A DNA stretch of 64,000 nt from Lactarius indigo (lineage: Eukaryota; Basidiomycota; Agaricomycetes; Russulales; Russulaceae). Where the stretch lies: contig JAFKAC010000114.1 of NCBI GenBank assembly GCA_025766275.1, positions 1 through 64,000 on the forward strand, read 5' to 3'. Position numbers and translations under genes: made by a program. Below, piece after piece: positions 1 through 12,628 of this stretch (positions are counted from its first letter, which is position 1; every line of letters begins with the position of its first letter). Below the pieces are notes generated by a model, which had not been told where the DNA came from, searched no databases, and saw only the letters and a list, made by a program, of their open reading frames with translations.

Positions 1-484
1 TCTGCCCTGCCACCGACTATCTGCGCCATCTGTATGTCCGTATTCTACATCCAGTTCGCAACTGCACGTATAGTACGTGCCCCCATTTCCCCTGTTCAGG
101 ATTCTTTCGGTGTCTTGTTCGTATGAGCTCGCTAGAGAGACGGACGCTGACGATCGGCCTTCCGTGCTCAGAAAGGATTTCAGCTCTGGTTGCCAATTTT
201 CCAGCAGACGATCGGGAAGCTCTACGTTATTTCCCTATTCTACATGATGTGCGTCGCCTCGATATCGCCTGCATTTCGGCGGTCCACACACCACTTCTGA
301 CATCGTAACTAGCAACGCTCAGCCCCTACAACCGGACGAGCGGCCTACAACCATCATGTCGACTCTCACTGTTCCAACGGAGGCCATGTATACATTCACG
401 CGGGAAGCCCCGGGGAGAGACACTTCGTGCGGTGATATTACGGCAGAGCGTGGAAGGGAAAGGACCATCAACTTTTCTGTATAG
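1..484 (+). CDS. Seven-TM membrane protein, tandem copy 1 (3' part, cut by window edge)
   Basis: Last three exons of a gene homologous to the two complete copies at 3047 and 7192. Exons are 1-72 (the sixth membrane segment, SALPPTICAICMSVFYIQF), 172-248 (LWLPIFQQTIGKLYVIS, seventh segment) and 313-484 (hydrophilic tail ending at TAG 482-484). The intron 249-312 starts GTGCGT and ends CTAG, as in the other copies, and removes an in-frame stop. The rest of the gene lies before the window. The topology and the GKLYV-I-S-L-x-N run near the end resemble the Agaricomycete DUF6534 seven-TM family. That assignment is from memory of the family, and its function is unknown. No break is seen in the part present. 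Confidence 0.72.
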
Positions 485-3046
485 CCGACTGTCTCCGTTT
501 TTCAAACCATTACAATTTTATTTTTCCTTTCGTTTACACATTAGTACTACTAGTGGTGTCAGGTGGATGCAAATGGTCACTAGGATGCAAATGTTGAAAA
601 TGGCCTCAGATCACCCTCTTCCCGTGGTCCTTTCTGCCCCCCAAAAATACAGTAGGTATAGTAGGATCTATAGATATGAGATCACAATAAAAAATAAAAA
701 TCTATGGAGAATTTCGACTACAATGCGACAAGGAAGAGGGGGGAGTCGTGAAAAGTAATGGCCCAGACCACCAGATCCCAACGATCTTGGTAAATGACAT
801 GAAGATCTGTTGGAATAGAAGGTTAGAATAGACTACTAGGAGCACCTATGATAAATTTGGGGTGATATTATGTATGCGATAGAGTTGTATCACCTTGGGA
901 GTCCCTTGGAGTGATACTGCGCGACTAAGTTTGCATTGGGGGGTGAAGTCGGTCGTGCTCACTAGGAGCTAGAAAAAAAATAAGCAAAAATCACCATTGA
1001 ATAGGATATCCATCCTTCTATTAGTATGTACAATATGAAGTAGCTACGATGTGTTGTTGAAGCTACAGAAAATAAAAAGTCGATTTTTGCATAGGTACTA
1101 CCACACTAGTATACAGAAGACCCGAACCAAGGGCGCTTGGTCAGATTCCTAACTACTTGTCGCATTCATTACCTGCGTCCATACACACACAGTGTTGCTG
1201 CGTCGTCGTAGCGCACAGAAATAGAGCCAGGGAACCTCCTGGGAGCCAGTATGGCTCAGGTGTGCAAGACCTCCAAAGAGTCCGAGCAGCTTGCTCTCAC
1301 CCATATAGTATGCGACGTGGCGCGTAGTATGATAAATGCCAAGACTTTTCGCACTCACAGGTCTGTCCGTGACTACAAAACGACCGTGGTCGTCCATCGT
1401 GTGGCGTCATCTGCGTTGAGTCACAAATCGACAACAAACACCTCAAGACCACTGGCAGCTGCGAGGTAACGGTCCGGCCCGAACCGGTGGCCGTAATGCT
1501 GACCTTCCTAATTTGGAAACGATACACCCTCGCAACTTGCTGAGCATGATGTTGGTTTCATTCTCAACGTGTCGGGGGACATGGCCACCGCGTGGATCGG
1601 GACGTTATAGATTGAAGGGAAGGGAATTTTATGTCGAGGAAGAAGCAAGAAACCTGCAAGAGATACACAAGCTACGTATTGTGAAGCGATACATAGGTTT
1701 CAGTACCCCTGGACACGTGCTACCTCATAGGCCCCATTCGTTCAAGTTCGCTCAAAAACAATACGCTATGCCTCTGCTCATTACGTACACCCCCCCTAGA
1801 CCGCCAAAGGTGTGGGTTACTGTAGAATTTAATGTCGTTGCAGTATTTGCATCGTGAGGGGCTAAACAAGGTGATCATGAGCCCGTACAAACCCCGTTCC
1901 AGCAAAGTACCCACAGTTAGTGCCAGTGATGACACCTGTCCAGAGACCATTGATTACTGCATCCCAGGCACTTCTTTCTGACCCTCTTTACCGGGTTCCC
2001 CTCAGTACAGTCGGGGTGGTGTGAACGCTCGGGCCCAGCTCGGCCCTCTCGTAAATGGGAGATATGCGACACAAGGGCTTGGTTGGATCTTTAGCTTGAC
2101 TGGGGTAGTTAGGCAGCCAGCGCGCAACCTTGCAGGTTGGAGGCTAGGTCCAATAGTAAGATGGCCCGTCAATCGCCCTGACTCAGAATTGTTCTTGGCC
2201 TCGGAGTCTTGGAGCTTCTCAGCCCCGGATGTAAAGACAAAGCTTTACTAAATGTATTATTCAACCATGACAAAAGAGAAGATTAGAATTGAAATACGCT
2301 GCACTACCAAAATGCAATTCGTGAGAACGTCACAAGTGCCCTACTACCTCACCCTATTGTGTCGAAGGGTTCTGCGCTGGCTGTAACTTGTAAGTGTTTG
2401 CATTGCATCTGATTCACCTGATTGGACCTCGTTTGTTTTTTCAAAACCATGTTTTGATGATTTGTGGTGTTTGACGTCAGTCGAACTCAAGCTGCCAGCC
2501 AATCAGCGTCTATCGGCTAAATCGTTTTCGTCGCCGTCTCGGAACCACCCAATTTTGTCTGCACATTTCAAAGACTTCAACACGGATGATTGTACAGTGT
2601 ACAGGTTCGGAGCGACTTGTCCTCAGAATTTTTTTCTACCTCCTGTGTTGAGCTGTACTCAGTTGCAAAAAAAAGCTCCTCTAGTGGATCTCTTGAGTTA
2701 CCAAGCGACTTTATCTTGCTGGGATCAAGACCGGGACCTGAGAAAAGTTACTCTCAGGGATCCGGTTATAACATCCTAAAGCGGGGTCGGAAAAGAGAGT
2801 TTGTGAGTTGGCCGTTGACAGCCAAAATTGCACCAGGCCCAAATGCCTCAACCGTGACCCCACTTGGCATTCACTGGCACATCTAGCCGTTCTGACAACT
2901 GCGAATGGCTGAGCACCACAACTTAGCACGACCGACGGTATCAATAAATAATTGGCTGCAGAATTTGAACCCTCTACCTCAAATCCGCACCTTCCTTCGT
3001 TCCCATTACCTCTGCGTTAAACCAGCCAATTTGCGGGGACAGCATC
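485..3046. other. Intergenic, no gene recognised
   Basis: Only short, uncharacteristic open frames are present. From about 2120 to 3046 the sequence is a diverged copy of 6180-7191, the upstream flank of the next tandem gene, so it is probably the 5' region of the gene at 3047. A short AT-rich stretch near 2940 (ATAAATAA) lies where the other copy has a clear TATA box. Confidence 0.6.
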
Positions 3047-4725
3047 ATGTCTGGTTCGGTTCCGCCAATGCAGCTCCCACCGCAACCATCGCCGCCACTC
3101 TTGGGTCTTACGCAGAGTCAAGCCTTGGTACTCAGTCCTGGCGTTGCGGGCTTATTCATTCAGGGGATAGAGTCTGGTCTCGTCATCGCCCAGTTCTCTC
3201 AGTGGTTCGCCGCACTTGACCGGAGCGAGAGTTCTCTTATAACCACCATCGTCATATTTGTGACCGCAGTTGGACTGTACGTGCCTTCCAGTCTTTGAAC
3301 TATGTGACCTGATTGTCAATGACTGTTTACGAAGTGCCCAGTCGGGAATATCTTTTGCATCTGCTTGGTCCAAGTATGTGCAGCATTTCGGAATGTTTGT
3401 ACGTGTAGCTTTTCTGCTGCTTCCTACATCAGTGACACGCCTCTAATGCTCGAATTACGCCCCAGCTGCTCCCAGCCTGGGAGGATAGTGTTCACTCAAT
3501 CCCAGTGCGTGGGGGATCTGTCTTGTCTCATATCTCTTAATCTTGTTGCAGACCCTGGTCATATCGGTTCCCGTTCAAGCTTTGATGATTCAACGCTGCT
3601 ATTACGTTCGTTCTCGACCATTTTTCATAGTCCCTCCCACCTGACTAGACCGACCAGCTTGTTGGCAAGAATATGACCACCATTGTGAGTTAGCTCTGCC
3701 CGTCGCCGAGAGTACGCTGAGTCATTTCTTACTCAGACTCCGCTCCTGTTACTTCTAGTGGGCTCAATAGCCATGACACTTTGGTCAATAGTTTCGATTC
3801 TTCGTCTTTACATCGTCGTCGTTGCGAAGAACCCCTTTGTTTTGCTCCATGGATTCGGCATATCTTGGCCTTGTAAGCACTCAACCAATTCCTAGAGAAA
3901 AACCTTTTCGAAGCATTTACAGTCTTGATGTCTGTCCTTCTCCCTTCGAGTAAGTCTGGCGTCGCTCATAATATACTGAAAACATCTAACATTTCTTAGT
4001 CCTAGACCTCATTCTTTCTGGCATATGTACGTCGTCCGCGCCTCCCGTGATATTGGCTTCACGTGCTTATAGTTGAATTTAATACTCCAAGTGCTTCATT
4101 ATCTCACACGAACGATGAAGCAGGTTTATTCCCCCCGTACACGTAGGGTGTGTCTTGTCTGTTTATAGAGAACGATTGTGGTGCGTACTCAGCCTGCTCC
4201 TGTCGGGAACTACAGCGTATCTCTCGCCTCGTGAACATCGTTTGGCAATCTGCACTGCCACCGACTCTCTGCGCCGTCTGCTTGTCTGCACTCTATATCC
4301 AGTATGTAACATCGCATCAAGTAAGTGCCTATTTCTGCCCCTCTTCGGGATTTTTTTCGGGGTTTTGTTCGCGAGAGCTCGCTGGAGCGACGGACACTGA
4401 CAATCCTCTTCCTTGTACTCAGAAACAATTGCAACTCTGGATGCCGGTCATCCAGCAGATGATTGGAAAGCTCTACGTACTTTCTCTGTTTCACATGATG
4501 TGTGTTACCTCAGTACCGCCTGATTCACACACCATTTCTGATGTCAAAACTAGCAACGGTCACCCCTTGGAATCAGACGAGCGACCTACAACTATCATAT
4601 CAACGCTCACTGTGCCAGCGGACTCCGTTTATACGTTCACGCGGGAAGCCCGAGGGAGAGACGATCCGCACAGTGATATTGCGGCGGAGCATGGAACGGC
4701 AAGGGCCGTTGACCTTGCTGTATAG
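3047..4725 (+). CDS. Seven-TM membrane protein, tandem copy 2 (DUF6534-like)
   Basis: Twelve exons give an unbroken 331-residue protein: 3047-3280, 3342-3398, 3466-3504, 3552-3605, 3649-3684, 3737-3872, 3923-3949, 4000-4026, 4092-4123, 4216-4320, 4423-4499 and 4554-4725. Every junction is GT-AG and keeps phase, and the same twelve exons occur in copy 3. Hydrophobic segments are, in order, GVAGLFIQGIESGLVIAQF, TIVIFVTAVGL, TLVISVPVQALMI, PLLLLLVGSIAMTLWSIVSI, FLMSVLLPS with LDLILSGI, LVNIVWQSALPPTLCAVCL, and MIGKLYVLSLFHMI. The tail of about 57 residues is polar and probably cytoplasmic. Layout and spacing resemble DUF6534 proteins, an Agaricomycete membrane family without known function. I know of no ligand or partner. 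The last intron, 4500-4553, was kept because copies 1 and 3 need it to avoid a stop. Confidence 0.8.
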
Positions 4726-7191
4726 TCGACAGGTTCACCTTTCAACCCATTGCAATTCTTTTGTGTTTTTATTTTCCCCTTTCGTCTTTGCATTGCTGTA
4801 CAAAAAACTGGAACCATAGACACTCATACACGTCGTTTTGTATTCAATATATGAAAAGCACAGACACTACACGCCGAGTCGCGTAGTATAGAGGAACATG
4901 ACGCCTCCCTGACCATTCAACAGCACTAGCAGCGCTCTCCTTGCGTCAGGCTCACGAAGCGGTCGATGTGGCACCACGTGTTTCGTTGTGAAATAAAAGT
5001 TCAATGACTAGAAAATGGATTGGGAGATTTGAACAGTTCATATCAGATAGAATCTGGGACGTACCAGTACAGTACGGGTGAGAAACAAATTTCCCAGAAC
5101 CAGCGGGTATATGATAGGCGCATGTGAGCCGTAGGGCAGTAGGCTCCCGAGGGGTTTTCGGGTTCCACCTTCAACACGCCATTTCTGCGCGGCCAAGGAG
5201 ACGACAACGATAACGAGCGTCCCATCTGAAACTGCAAAAAAATCAGGATGTGGTCTGTTGTACGGCTTCAGATGCCAAAATCAAGAAACAGATATCCCGG
5301 GGAAGGCAGTGTTCAAAACGCGACGGCCAGTGAGCGCTGAGCGCTGAGCAGGCGCCATAGAGGTCCCGGACTGAAATCTCGAACCGGAGGTACTGGACTT
5401 GGTGCAGATGCGACCTTGAATGCGACTGCTGGACTCGAGCGACAAGAGACCAAAAAACAGAGAAACAGACGCTGCGCAGCTCTGTGTCTAGCAGATCTCG
5501 AAGGTGCGAAAATATGTTGATCTGTACCAAGAAGTGCCAAAGCGTGGCGTGAAGTGTAAGTCAAGGTGAAAGGGATAGCACTCTGAGTGGGAATCCGAGC
5601 ACCGCGGCGCGGGTGCATTTGATGTGCCCAGTGCGGGGATGGGTACCCCGAAACGAGGGCATATGGCATGTACTAGAAGGTGCAGGGATCGCTATTTCTT
5701 GTGCCCCTGCAAACGGGAACACCGCTACAATCCATAGCACAGTATATGGTAGCAGCTTGAGCGACCACATTCCTTGCATGGAGGCTAGTAGATCGGCATT
5801 GTGTAGGAAGAAAGGACGTAGATACTGCGAGGAGCGGTGTGCTTGAATGAAGTCACAATACCAAAATGCAATGGCATAGAAGGGGGACACTGTCGGACGT
5901 TAAAAAAAGCTGAGAACGAGCGTAGGGGTATAGCCGGTGTCATCCAACGTAGGTGATTACCTACTACAGTAGAGCGGGTACTATACAACACTGAGAGTGA
6001 ACAATGGCCTGAGCACCAATCACGTAGGTAAGATACCTGGCCCGCAGACCATTGGTCAGTGTATTTCCAAGCCACTTCTTTCCAAATCTCCCTCAATGTG
6101 GTGTGCGCGCTTGAGGCTCTCATGAATAGGTGACTGTTAGACACGCGACATGAAGATTTGACGAATTATGACATCTCGAGACCTCGCAGGTTGTAGGTTG
6201 GGTCCAATAATTTCATTGGGGTTTCCCGTCATTCATTCTAAGCTGTTCAACCCTTTCTACAGAGACTCGGACTCGGATGGCAAAAGCCGCGGCGTAACTG
6301 GATTGAGTAATTGGTCGAGTAAAATTACTCAAAAGGTTTAACTTGATCATTTGAAATACACTACACCACAATTCCGTTTCCGATTCGTGAGGCTACGACC
6401 CTCTACCAAAGTGCTCTATTACCGCAACCTATCGACTTGAAGAGTTCCACACTTGAACTTTCACGGGATACAGGGAAAGGACAATGGTGCTTTGCATCTG
6501 CTTCTTTGGATCTATGGTGTTTGGTTTGACGTCAATCCGGCTCAAGCCGCCGGCCCATCAGCGCCTGTTGGCGGCACTCTGTCGGCTGTCGTCGTTGTCG
6601 TCTTGGAACCCCCCAATATTTTGTCTTAACATTTCAAAAACTTCAAGGTGAACGGTTCTAGTACGATTCAGTTCTGTACGGAAGGAACTTCACGGTGACT
6701 CGGACTTCGGAATCGGAACCTTCTTTCTACTGCATTGTGCCCTCTTCCTGTGTTGGCCTGCACTGATACTCGTCGCAAAATTCGGCTTCTCTAGTCGATC
6801 TTCCGGGTTCCCAAGCGACTTTTATCACGCTATCATAACCAAGACTAGGACTCAAGTAAGATACTTACGGCCTCAGTCATGACTCATGACATCATAAAGT
6901 TAGAGACAACTGTTCATCAGGTGGGAAAAGAGAGTTTGCGGGTCGGCTGTTGCCAGCCAGGTCCAATGCCCCAGGCACGGGGGCACCCACTGACACTGTA
7001 GTTCTACGGTTCCCGTTCTCATAGACTCGGATGGCTGAGTGTGTAGCTTGGCGTCCACAACCAACCTTATAAATAAAGTAATTGGTCGCACGTTTTGCAT
7101 CGACCCTCTATTATAAACCCGCATCTTCTTTCCTTCCTTCTACCGTCTCTGACTCTCTGCATCGGACCAGCCAGTTCACGGAGACAGCACC
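4726..7191. other. Intergenic, no gene recognised
   Basis: Open frames on the minus strand between 5240 and 6140 have no recognisable motif, show no consistent codon pattern and overlap one another. The second half (about 6180-7191) is the duplicated upstream flank of copy 3. Confidence 0.6.
7068..7075 (+). promoter_or_regulatory. TATA box (TATAAATA)
   Basis: A canonical TATAAATA sits 117 bp before the start codon at 7192. The copy 2 promoter has a weaker AATAAATAAT at the aligned place near 2943, so expression of the two copies may differ. Confidence 0.5.
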
Positions 7192-8861
7192 ATGTCTGGT
7201 TCAGTTCCACCACCGCAGCTCCCACCGCAGTCTTCATCACCACCACCCCCACCGAGTTTTACACAGGGTCAGGCCTCGGTACTTGGTCCAGGCATCGCGG
7301 GTTTATTCATCCAGGGGATAGAAACCGGCCTTGTCTTCGCCCAGTTCTCTCAGTGGTTTGCCGCGCTTGACCGCAGCGAGAGCTCCGTTATAATTACCAT
7401 CGTCATATTTGTGACCCTGGTTGGATTGTACGTATCTTCCTTGTCTCTAAGATTATTCATCATGTGACCCCATTTTTTTTTTACCGTTCATGAAGTGCGC
7501 AGTCAGGAATGTGCTTTGCGTCTGCTTGGCGAAACTATGTACAGCAATTTGGAACGGTCGTACGTATCGCCTTTCTGCCGCAGCATTGGGTGACGCGCCC
7601 TAACATTTGTGTGGTGCCTCAGCTGCTCCCGGGCTGGGAGGATTACGTTCAGCCAATACCGGTGCGTTGGGAATCCCACTTGTCTCATAACTCCTAATTC
7701 CGTTTGTAGAACCTGGTCATATCGGTTCCCGTTCAAGCTCTGATGATTCGGCGCTGCTATTACGTTTGTTCTCAACTACATCCCATAGTCCCTTCTATTT
7801 GACTAGATCGACCAGATTGTAAACAAGAACCTGTTCATCATCGTCAGTGGCACCACCATCCGCACCAAGAATACGCTGAACTATTTCTTAGATACCGCTC
7901 GTGTTACTTCTAGTGGGGTCGATAGCCATGACACTATGGTCAATGGTTTCAATATTTCGTTTTTATAACATTCTCGTTGAGAGGGACCCCTTTGTCTTGC
8001 TCAAAGTGGTTGACGTATCTTGGCCCTGTAAGCGCTCGACCCGTTCCCAGAGAAAGCTTTTTTTTTTTTGAAACATTTGCAGTCTTGATGTCTGTCCTTC
8101 TCCCTTCGGGTAAGTCTACCGTCACTCATAATGTAATGCAAACGTCTAACCTTCCTCAGTCCTCGACATTATTCTTTCTGGCATATGTGCGTCGTTCGTA
8201 CTTCCCATGGCAGTACTCATGATTGAATGTATCACCCCAAGTGCTACACTATCTCACACGAACGATGAAGCAGGTGTATGCTCCTCATACACGTAAGGTG
8301 TGTCTTGTGTACTTTTTTATGGGGAATGGCCGCTGTGTGTACTCAACTTCTGTCGGGAACCGTAGCTAATCTCTCGTCTGATAAACATCATATGGCAATC
8401 TGCACTGCCACCGACTTTATGCGCCATCTGCGTGGCCGTACTCTACATTCGATATACGACCGTGCGTCAAGTAAGTGCCCCCTACTCAGTGTTCTTTCGG
8501 CATCTTGTTCGAGAGAGCCACTGAAGCGACGGACGCTGACGACGTCTTAGAATCAATTGCAACTCTGGATGCCGATTGTTCAGCAGGTGATCGGGAAGCT
8601 CTACGTTATCTCGCTGTTTTACATGATGTGCGTCACATCAGTCTCGTCGGCATTCCGGTGGTTCACATACCATTTCTGACGTCGTCTAGCAACGCCCAAC
8701 CGCCACAACCAGACGAGCGATCTACGACGTTCATATCGACACTTACTGTGCCAGCGGAGGCATTGCATACGTTCATGCGGGAAGCCCGAGGGGGAGACGT
8801 TTCGCGCGGTGAAATTGCCGCGGGACGTGGGCCGGCAAGGACCGTCGACTTTGACGTGTAA
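7192..8861 (+). CDS. Seven-TM membrane protein, tandem copy 3 (DUF6534-like)
   Basis: Twelve exons encode 333 residues: 7192-7431, 7503-7559, 7623-7661, 7710-7763, 7807-7842, 7892-8027, 8083-8109, 8160-8186, 8242-8273, 8366-8470, 8551-8627 and 8690-8861. All splice sites are GT-AG and phases match. The start ATG is followed by a proline-rich N-terminus (MSGSVPPPQLPPQ), then GIAGLFIQGIETGLVFAQF and six more membrane segments ending at VIGKLYVISLFYMIN. The polar tail after it contains STLTVPAEALHTF, conserved in all three copies. Several exons are only 27-57 bp, so automatic gene callers may well miss or split this gene. The role is unknown; the conserved exon structure and reading frame suggest it is or was functional. 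Confidence 0.82.
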
Positions 8862-10314
8862 TCGAGAGTCTCCATTTTTCAAACCTTCACCGTTCCTTCC
8901 TTCCTTTTTCTTTTCTTTCGGCTTCGCCTTACTATAGAGGAGACTCGAAGACAGGACGCTTGGTCGCATTCATAACCTTTTTTTTTTTTTTTTTTTTTGC
9001 GTTCGTTACTTCTTTCGCACCCACTCCCTGTTGAGATTCAGCGTGTCCATGCGCAACGTTCCCGCATTTCCGATCCATTTCCGCTGTTTGCCTGTCTGCC
9101 TTAGTATCCGTCTAAACTAAAGCTTTTCCGTCATGTCCTGTCACTCCTTAGCATGACGTTTGTACGTCCTAGATTTCTTACTCAGTAGTTAAATACTTTC
9201 GTTCGCTAGTACCGTCCACCTCAGTCATCGCCCGTACGCGATTCCTGAGGTGAGAAACATTACCACTCGTTACCTTACAGTTCACTTACGCCTGGATAGA
9301 CTTTCCGTGTTATCCAGTTCGCTCCGCGCGCGTGTTCCGTGCTCTCGAAACTATCCATAACCTACACTCCCTACATGACACTCTTTTGCTGTACTTAGTA
9401 TATGATACGCGCATGTCAAGTTGCGCACCCCTTCACAACTGCCCTGACAATTTCCCACAGTGCTCTCCTTGGGTAGACGTCACGAAGCGGTCGGTGGTGG
9501 TATCTTGGAAGTGCTGTTTAGATATCCGGGTTTGACTGGTGAATTCTAAGACAGAAAGGAGAGATTTGGAGAACGATTCCTATTCGACGGTATCTGAGAC
9601 GTGCCAGTACGGTCGAGAGAACTGGGTAGAGGCGAGACCAGCTTCTATCCCCTAGATGAATAAGCCTACGATGCCTGAGCCGAGCGCTGAGGATTGACCC
9701 TGCGGGAGCTGTGTTGGTGGAACCGAACCGGACATGATGTTGTCCCTGACTCCCTGCTAATTAACAGATTTTACTAATAGACAGTAAGAGAGAGAGAATG
9801 AAAGTGCGGGGTTGGGGTAGAGGTTCAAATGTTGCGATGTGAGAACACCCAACCAACTATTGAGGTCGGTTGTAGACGCTGGGAGTGCGGACTCGGCCAT
9901 TCGCGTCAAAACGGCTACGTGCCAGGTGGTACTGTACCTGGAGGATTTGGCCTGGTGTAATTTTGGTAATGGCGGGTCACACCTTCTCTTGCCTCTTAGA
10001 ACAGTTAGGGGAGTTCAGGGTGTCATAAACCGGAGCCTTGAGTAACCCATGTGAGTCCCCGCCGTGGTCCCAGCATAATAAAGTTGCAGGAAACCAAGAC
10101 ATCACTGCATCACTAGCGAAGCCTATTCAAACGGTTTGTAACTTGCAAAGAGGACTCCGACACGGACATGTGGGCGTCTATTACGTCATAAATGTATCGA
10201 TTGAAAAAAATTTGATCAAATCTCATCGAATCGCACGCGTCTCATCGCGATTTCATCCTCTCCATCCTCTTCCACCACCACATCTTTCTTCATTAAAATT
10301 ACATTAGTGCAGAG
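8862..10314. other. Intergenic, no gene recognised
   Basis: Holds a long T homopolymer at about 8979-8998 and a remnant of the duplicated 3' flank near 9440-9520. No coding pattern is convincing. The last 100 bp are CT-rich (CATCCTCTTCCACCACCACATC), a usual pre-start context for highly expressed fungal genes, and lead into the eEF1B-gamma gene. Confidence 0.55.
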
Positions 10315-11959
10315 ATGACAGCTGGGACGTTATACACATCTTCTGAAGTTGAGGGAAAGCGCGTACGTCGACCTCTTATTGTCATGTGCTAGGCGGGTCA
10401 CCTTTACCGGTTCGTTAATACCCTTGTCGAAACAGATCAGTGCCATCGCCGCCTTTGCTGGTCTTTCTGTCGAGATAAAAGAAAGCACTTCGGATATTGT
10501 GAAGACTCCAACATTCACCAGTAAAGATGGATTTTCTATCTTTGAGGCTAGTGCCATTGGTCGTTACAGTGAGTCATATCATTCATACACTGGTCACCCC
10601 GGATACCGCGAAGATCATTATCGCACGTTCGTGGCATGCCCTAGGCCATTATGGTTGAGCATATTTAAATTCTTCCTCACTGGCGTCCTCGAACCGTAAC
10701 AGGGGTTTTACGGGTTATAATTAGTTGGAATCTTTACTGACTACCATCATATTCAGTCGCCTCGCTAGCTCCCAACTCTACTCTGATCGGTCACGGAGCT
10801 ACGGAAGCTGCTCTGGTTGACCAATGGGTTGCATTTGTGGACTCGGACATTGCCCACTACAACACCCTTATTCTTCAACTTGTCAAAGGCGCCATCAACC
10901 CTTACAATAAGCCTGTGAGCTGTCCTCGTTCCTTGAGAGTCCTGTTCCCTTCAAATCCCTTTCTAGATCCACACTGTCTTCCAGGACCGCATCACTTCTG
11001 CTCTAACCATACTCGAAAAGCATCTTGCCACCCGCACTTTCCTCGTAACTGAGCGCATAACCCTTGCGGATGTCACGCTTGCCGCCGAGCTTCAGTCCGC
11101 ATTCTCAACGACTGTCGATGCCGCCCTCCGTGCTAAACTCCCCAATGTTCTCCGCCACTTCGAGACCATCGTGAACCAACCCAAACTCGCATCTGTCTTC
11201 GGCTCTACTGCGTTCGCAGAGAAGGCACTACAGTATACACCGCCCCCGAAGGAGAAGAAGGAAAAGGCTCCTGCCGCGCCCGCGCAGCCCAAAGCTGAGA
11301 AGAAGCCTAAGAAGGAAGAAGTAGATGACGACGACGACGACAAACCGTATGAAGAAGCGCCAAAAGAGAAGAATCCCCTCGATCTCCTTCCCAAGTCAAC
11401 ATTCAACCTCGAAGACTGGAAACGCGCGTACTCTAACAAGGAAACGCGCGGAGCTGGCGGCGCGATTGAGTGGTTCTACGAGCAGTTCGTACTTCTTTTA
11501 CTATCTTTAATATTAATAGTCACCGGGTACATTACAGTTTTGACAAGGACGGTTTCTCGATCTGGCGTGTTGACTTTAAGTACAACGAGGAGCTCACGCA
11601 GACGTACATGTCCTCGAATCAGATTGGCGGATTCTTCAACCGCCTCGAGGCATCGCGCAAGTATTTATTCGGGTCTGTCGGCGTGCTCGGTGTGGCGAAT
11701 AATTCGGTCATCGCCGGCACGCTTATCGCGCGTGGGCCGGAAATCAAACCTGTCGTCGAGGTCGCACCCGATTTCGAGAGCTATACATACGAGCGTATTG
11801 ACCTAGGCAATGCTGAGCAGAAGGCGTTCTTCGAGGCCGCACTCGCATGGGACCTCGAAATCGGTGACAAGAAGTGGGTAGATGGGAAGAACGTACGTTG
11901 CGCCTCTTGTATCTGCCCTTCCGCACTTAAGTACTGACCCCCCTCTACAGTTCAAGTAA
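10315..11959 (+). CDS. Translation elongation factor 1B subunit gamma (eEF1B-gamma)
   Basis: Six exons (10315-10362, 10436-10568, 10757-10914, 10985-11484, 11538-11892, 11951-11959) give 400 residues. The protein is the structural subunit of the eEF1B complex, which recharges eEF1A with GTP during elongation in the cytosol. It starts MTAGTLYTSSEVEGKR, a GST-type N-terminal thioredoxin fold. A GST C-terminal helical domain follows (ALVDQWVAFVDSDIAHYN through VLRHFETIVNQPK), then a Lys/Glu/Asp-rich linker with a run of Asp. The conserved EF1G C-terminal domain begins near PLDLLPKSTFNLEDWKRAYS and includes HFDKDGFSIW and ELTQTYMSSNQIGGFFNRL. The last exon codes only Phe-Lys-stop. Intron 5 uses the donor GTTCGT, which gives the conserved His-Phe-Asp junction. 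Intact, single copy here and a normal host gene. Confidence 0.95.
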
Positions 11960-12628
11960 ATGTATTAGTCGCGTGTAGTATCACGGTGTTCCGATGACAT
12001 CCCTTGTATTTGGTTGCCCAAATGTCGCCCTCTTCCTGCACTTGCAGACTCTTTTCAGTACAATATCTCTCCGTTTTTTCCTTGTTGTTACCGTCACCTC
12101 TGTATGTCTCACCATTCCTCTGATGTATCGTCTAGGAGATATAAGAAAGAGGGTTTGTCCGTGTTGACCTGACGACATTTGTTCCCATAAGTTTAAAGAG
12201 CTCGTGCTAACCAAAATAAGGCTGGGACCACCGAAAAGGAAAGTGACATGGTGTAAATTTGGAATAAAGCTCTCACGATCACGCGGCTGCGGAGTGATCG
12301 CAGCGGAAGGTGCCCAAGTTGTCGCGCGCATTTATCTTGCTTTCCCCCCGCACCCACCTGTCTACTCTTCACCGATAGTCTGACATCCAGAACACGTACT
12401 GGGCGACGATGTCGGACCGTGCAGCCCTCAACAAGGAGCTCATTCTGAGGCGCGTAGGGCGCAATCAATACCGGACGACCCTATTGGCCTCTCAATCTAC
12501 GAATGTATCCCCGGAAGGCGACAGCGTTGTCCATTCTCCTCGTAAAGAGTGAGATTTCATTTCATATGTCTGTTCGAGAGGGTGTTGATGTTTGAACATC
12601 ATTTCCGTCAATTAGTACACAGGCAAAC
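11960..12628. other. Intergenic between eEF1B-gamma and the F-box gene
   Basis: 669 bp with no convincing coding frame on either strand. It should hold the eEF1B-gamma 3' end and the F-box promoter; no clear signal was picked out. Confidence 0.6.

Larger units (their letters stand above)
2120..8861 (+). repeat. Tandem segmental duplication, period about 4.1-4.2 kb
   Basis: The genes at 3047 and 7192 start 4145 bp apart, and the ends of copies 1 and 2 are 4241 bp apart. Homology covers not only the exons but also upstream DNA (about 2120-3046 against 6180-7191, with shared blocks around the sequence GTTTGACGTCA and the phrase AAAAGAGAGTTTG). It also covers downstream DNA, where a piece around CACGAAGCGGTCG follows both copy 2 (near 4956) and copy 3 (near 9480). 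The copies are clearly diverged in introns and flanks, so the duplication is not recent. Confidence 0.75.

Noticed and set aside
4240..4725. Read-through of the last exons of copy 2 as one 191-codon protein
   Set aside because: Copies 1 and 3 have stops at the matching place, and a GT-AG intron there is conserved in all three, so exon 12 begins at 4554.
5040..6144. Several minus-strand frames as a gene
   Set aside because: No motif, overlapping alternatives, and no matching frame in the duplicated flanks.
11092..11439. Ser/Phe-rich minus-strand frame under eEF1B-gamma
   Set aside because: Antisense of the Lys/Glu/Asp-rich linker; shadow.
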